A stretch of DNA of 5,153 bases, taken from positions 1-5,153 of the forward strand of contig CASBQM010000295.1 of NCBI GenBank assembly GCA_949127645.1, given 5' to 3'. Shown piece after piece: positions 4,466 to 5,153 of the stretch. The notes under the pieces are model-generated. The model saw only the letters and a list, made by a program, of their open reading frames with translations. It ran no database searches and was not told the origin of the DNA. The stretch is from Synechococcales cyanobacterium PMM_0036. Its GTDB lineage: Bacteria; Cyanobacteriota; Cyanobacteriia; Elainellales; Elainellaceae. Position 1 is the stretch's first letter. Every line of letters starts with the position of its first letter. A program made the position numbers and the translations under genes.

Positions 4466-5146
4466 TCAGCCTGGAATTAGCTCATCTGTGGGTACGTTAT
4501 CTTCGTGATCTTCTAGCACATTGGGGGGCTGAAAGTTCGGTCGCACAATCAAGCTAACGCTCATTGCCCAAGCCAAAGTCAGCATCCATCCCGCCAAAAT
4601 ATCGCTGGGATAGTGAACGCCCAAATAGAGACGAGTCCAGCCGATCGCCGTCACAAATAAGCCGCCTAAACCGATCGCCAACCCCCGCCAGCGCGTTTTC
4701 CAGAGCAGCACTGTCAGAGCTGCCACCAGCACCATACTCGACATGGCATGACCGCTAGGAAAGGAAAACCCGTAGACGGAAGAAGGATCCCATAGGCTAG
4801 GGCGATCGCGGTGCAAAAATACCTTAGCGCTGTGGTTAATCAAGCCACATCCTACGGTCGTGATTAAAAAATAGGTGAGCGATCGCCAGCGTCGGTAAAA
4901 CAATAAGGCGATCGAAACTAAAGCCGCGATCGGAAATACACCCCATGCCGTGCCAAAGTTAGTCAAGGCTCTAGCAAAAACATCTAGCTGGGGATTGGCG
5001 ATCGTATGCACCTTATTTAAAATTGCGATGTCCCACTGGAGTCCGCCTTGGTGCCTCCAGATTTCTAACGCTAAGATGAGGAAAATCTGCAAAGGAATCA
5101 AAACACCTACTAGCAATATCATGACTGACAGCCAGTGGTGAATCAC
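4466..5146 (-). CDS. PAP2-family membrane phosphatase (5' end uncertain)
   Basis: A 226-residue integral membrane protein with the three PAP2 phosphatase motifs. These are K108-V-F-L-H-R-D-R115-P116 (KxxxxxxRP), P130-S-G-H133 (PSGH) and R172-x5-H178-x3-D182 (the usual SRxxxxxHxxxD with Thr171 in place of Ser). H133, H178, R115 and R172 are the expected active-site residues. Hydrophobic helices lie near residues 5-28, 67-84, 90-107, 134-149, 155-171 and 183-202, typical for lipid-phosphate or undecaprenyl-pyrophosphate phosphatases; the substrate cannot be read from the sequence. The C-terminus is a short acidic tail. The start at 5146 is a GTG; the frame stays open to the window edge (codons for Gln and Trp precede it), and an in-frame ATG exists at 5122. 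The true start may therefore be outside the window. It is convergent with the isi operon and probably independent of it. Confidence 0.9.
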   Translation of the reverse strand: MIHHWLSVMILLVGVLIPLQIFLILALEIWRHQGGLQWDIAILNKVHTIANPQLDVFARALTNFGTAWGVFPIAALVSIALLFYRRWRSLTYFLITTVGCGLINHSAKVFLHRDRPSLWDPSSVYGFSFPSGHAMSSMVLVAALTVLLWKTRWRGLAIGLGGLFVTAIGWTRLYLGVHYPSDILAGWMLTLAWAMSVSLIVRPNFQPPNVLEDHEDNVPTDELIPG

Positions 5147-5153
5147 CCATTGC

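Larger units (their letters stand above)
1188..4886. repeat. Five dispersed HIP1 octamers (GCGATCGC)
   Basis: Full copies are at 1188-1195, 3084-3091, 4011-4018, 4802-4809 and 4879-4886, one per listed span and nothing between. About 0.08 would be expected by chance in a window this size. HIP1 is a well-known highly repeated palindrome of many cyanobacterial genomes, which supports the host assignment. None falls in isiA or in its promoter region. Confidence 0.95.

Noticed and set aside
4564..4758. Plus-strand reading frame opposite the PAP2 gene.
   Set aside because: It is a low-complexity Ser/Pro/Arg shadow of a gene with clear catalytic motifs on the other strand.

Overview
The window comes from a cyanobacterium. 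It carries a chlorophyll-binding IsiA (CP43') gene followed by flavodoxin, and five copies of the HIP1 octamer GCGATCGC, with many further CGATCG cores, lie in just over 5 kb. The genus cannot be fixed from the sequence alone. The centre of the window is an iron-stress-induced (isi) operon.

Layout. Positions 14-1351 (+) encode a soluble protein built like the two N-terminal domains of a GspE/PilB secretion ATPase, but with no ATPase domain. Positions 1352-1708 are a 357-bp intergenic region. It holds a good sigma70-type promoter (TTGCTT-17-TATATT) overlapped by a Fur-box-like palindrome. That palindrome is one arm of a perfect 15-bp inverted repeat whose other arm sits in a weaker Fur-like site. 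An approximately 200-nt leader with several small hairpins and repeated words follows, ending in two abutting hairpins just before the ribosome binding site. Positions 1709-2737 are isiA. A 9-bp-stem hairpin lies between isiA and isiB. Positions 2859-3371 are isiB (long-chain flavodoxin). Positions 3398-4156 encode an IsiC-like alpha/beta hydrolase, and 4167-4424 a small cysteine-rich single-span membrane protein. Spacing between the last three genes is only 26 and 10 bp, so all four probably share a transcript. Convergent to them, 4466-5146 (-) encodes a PAP2-type membrane phosphatase whose 5' end may lie outside the window.

How the genes fit together. Under iron limitation IsiA surrounds photosystem I as an antenna and quencher, and flavodoxin replaces the 2Fe-2S ferredoxin as electron carrier. 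The hydrolase has no firmly established substrate, and the small cysteine protein has no function I can name. The most notable points are the paired Fur-like operators, the structured isiA leader, the isiA/isiB intergenic hairpin (a plausible reason for more isiA than isiB mRNA) and the small cysteine-rich protein as a possible fourth isi gene. I saw no mobile element, CRISPR array, tRNA or rRNA.
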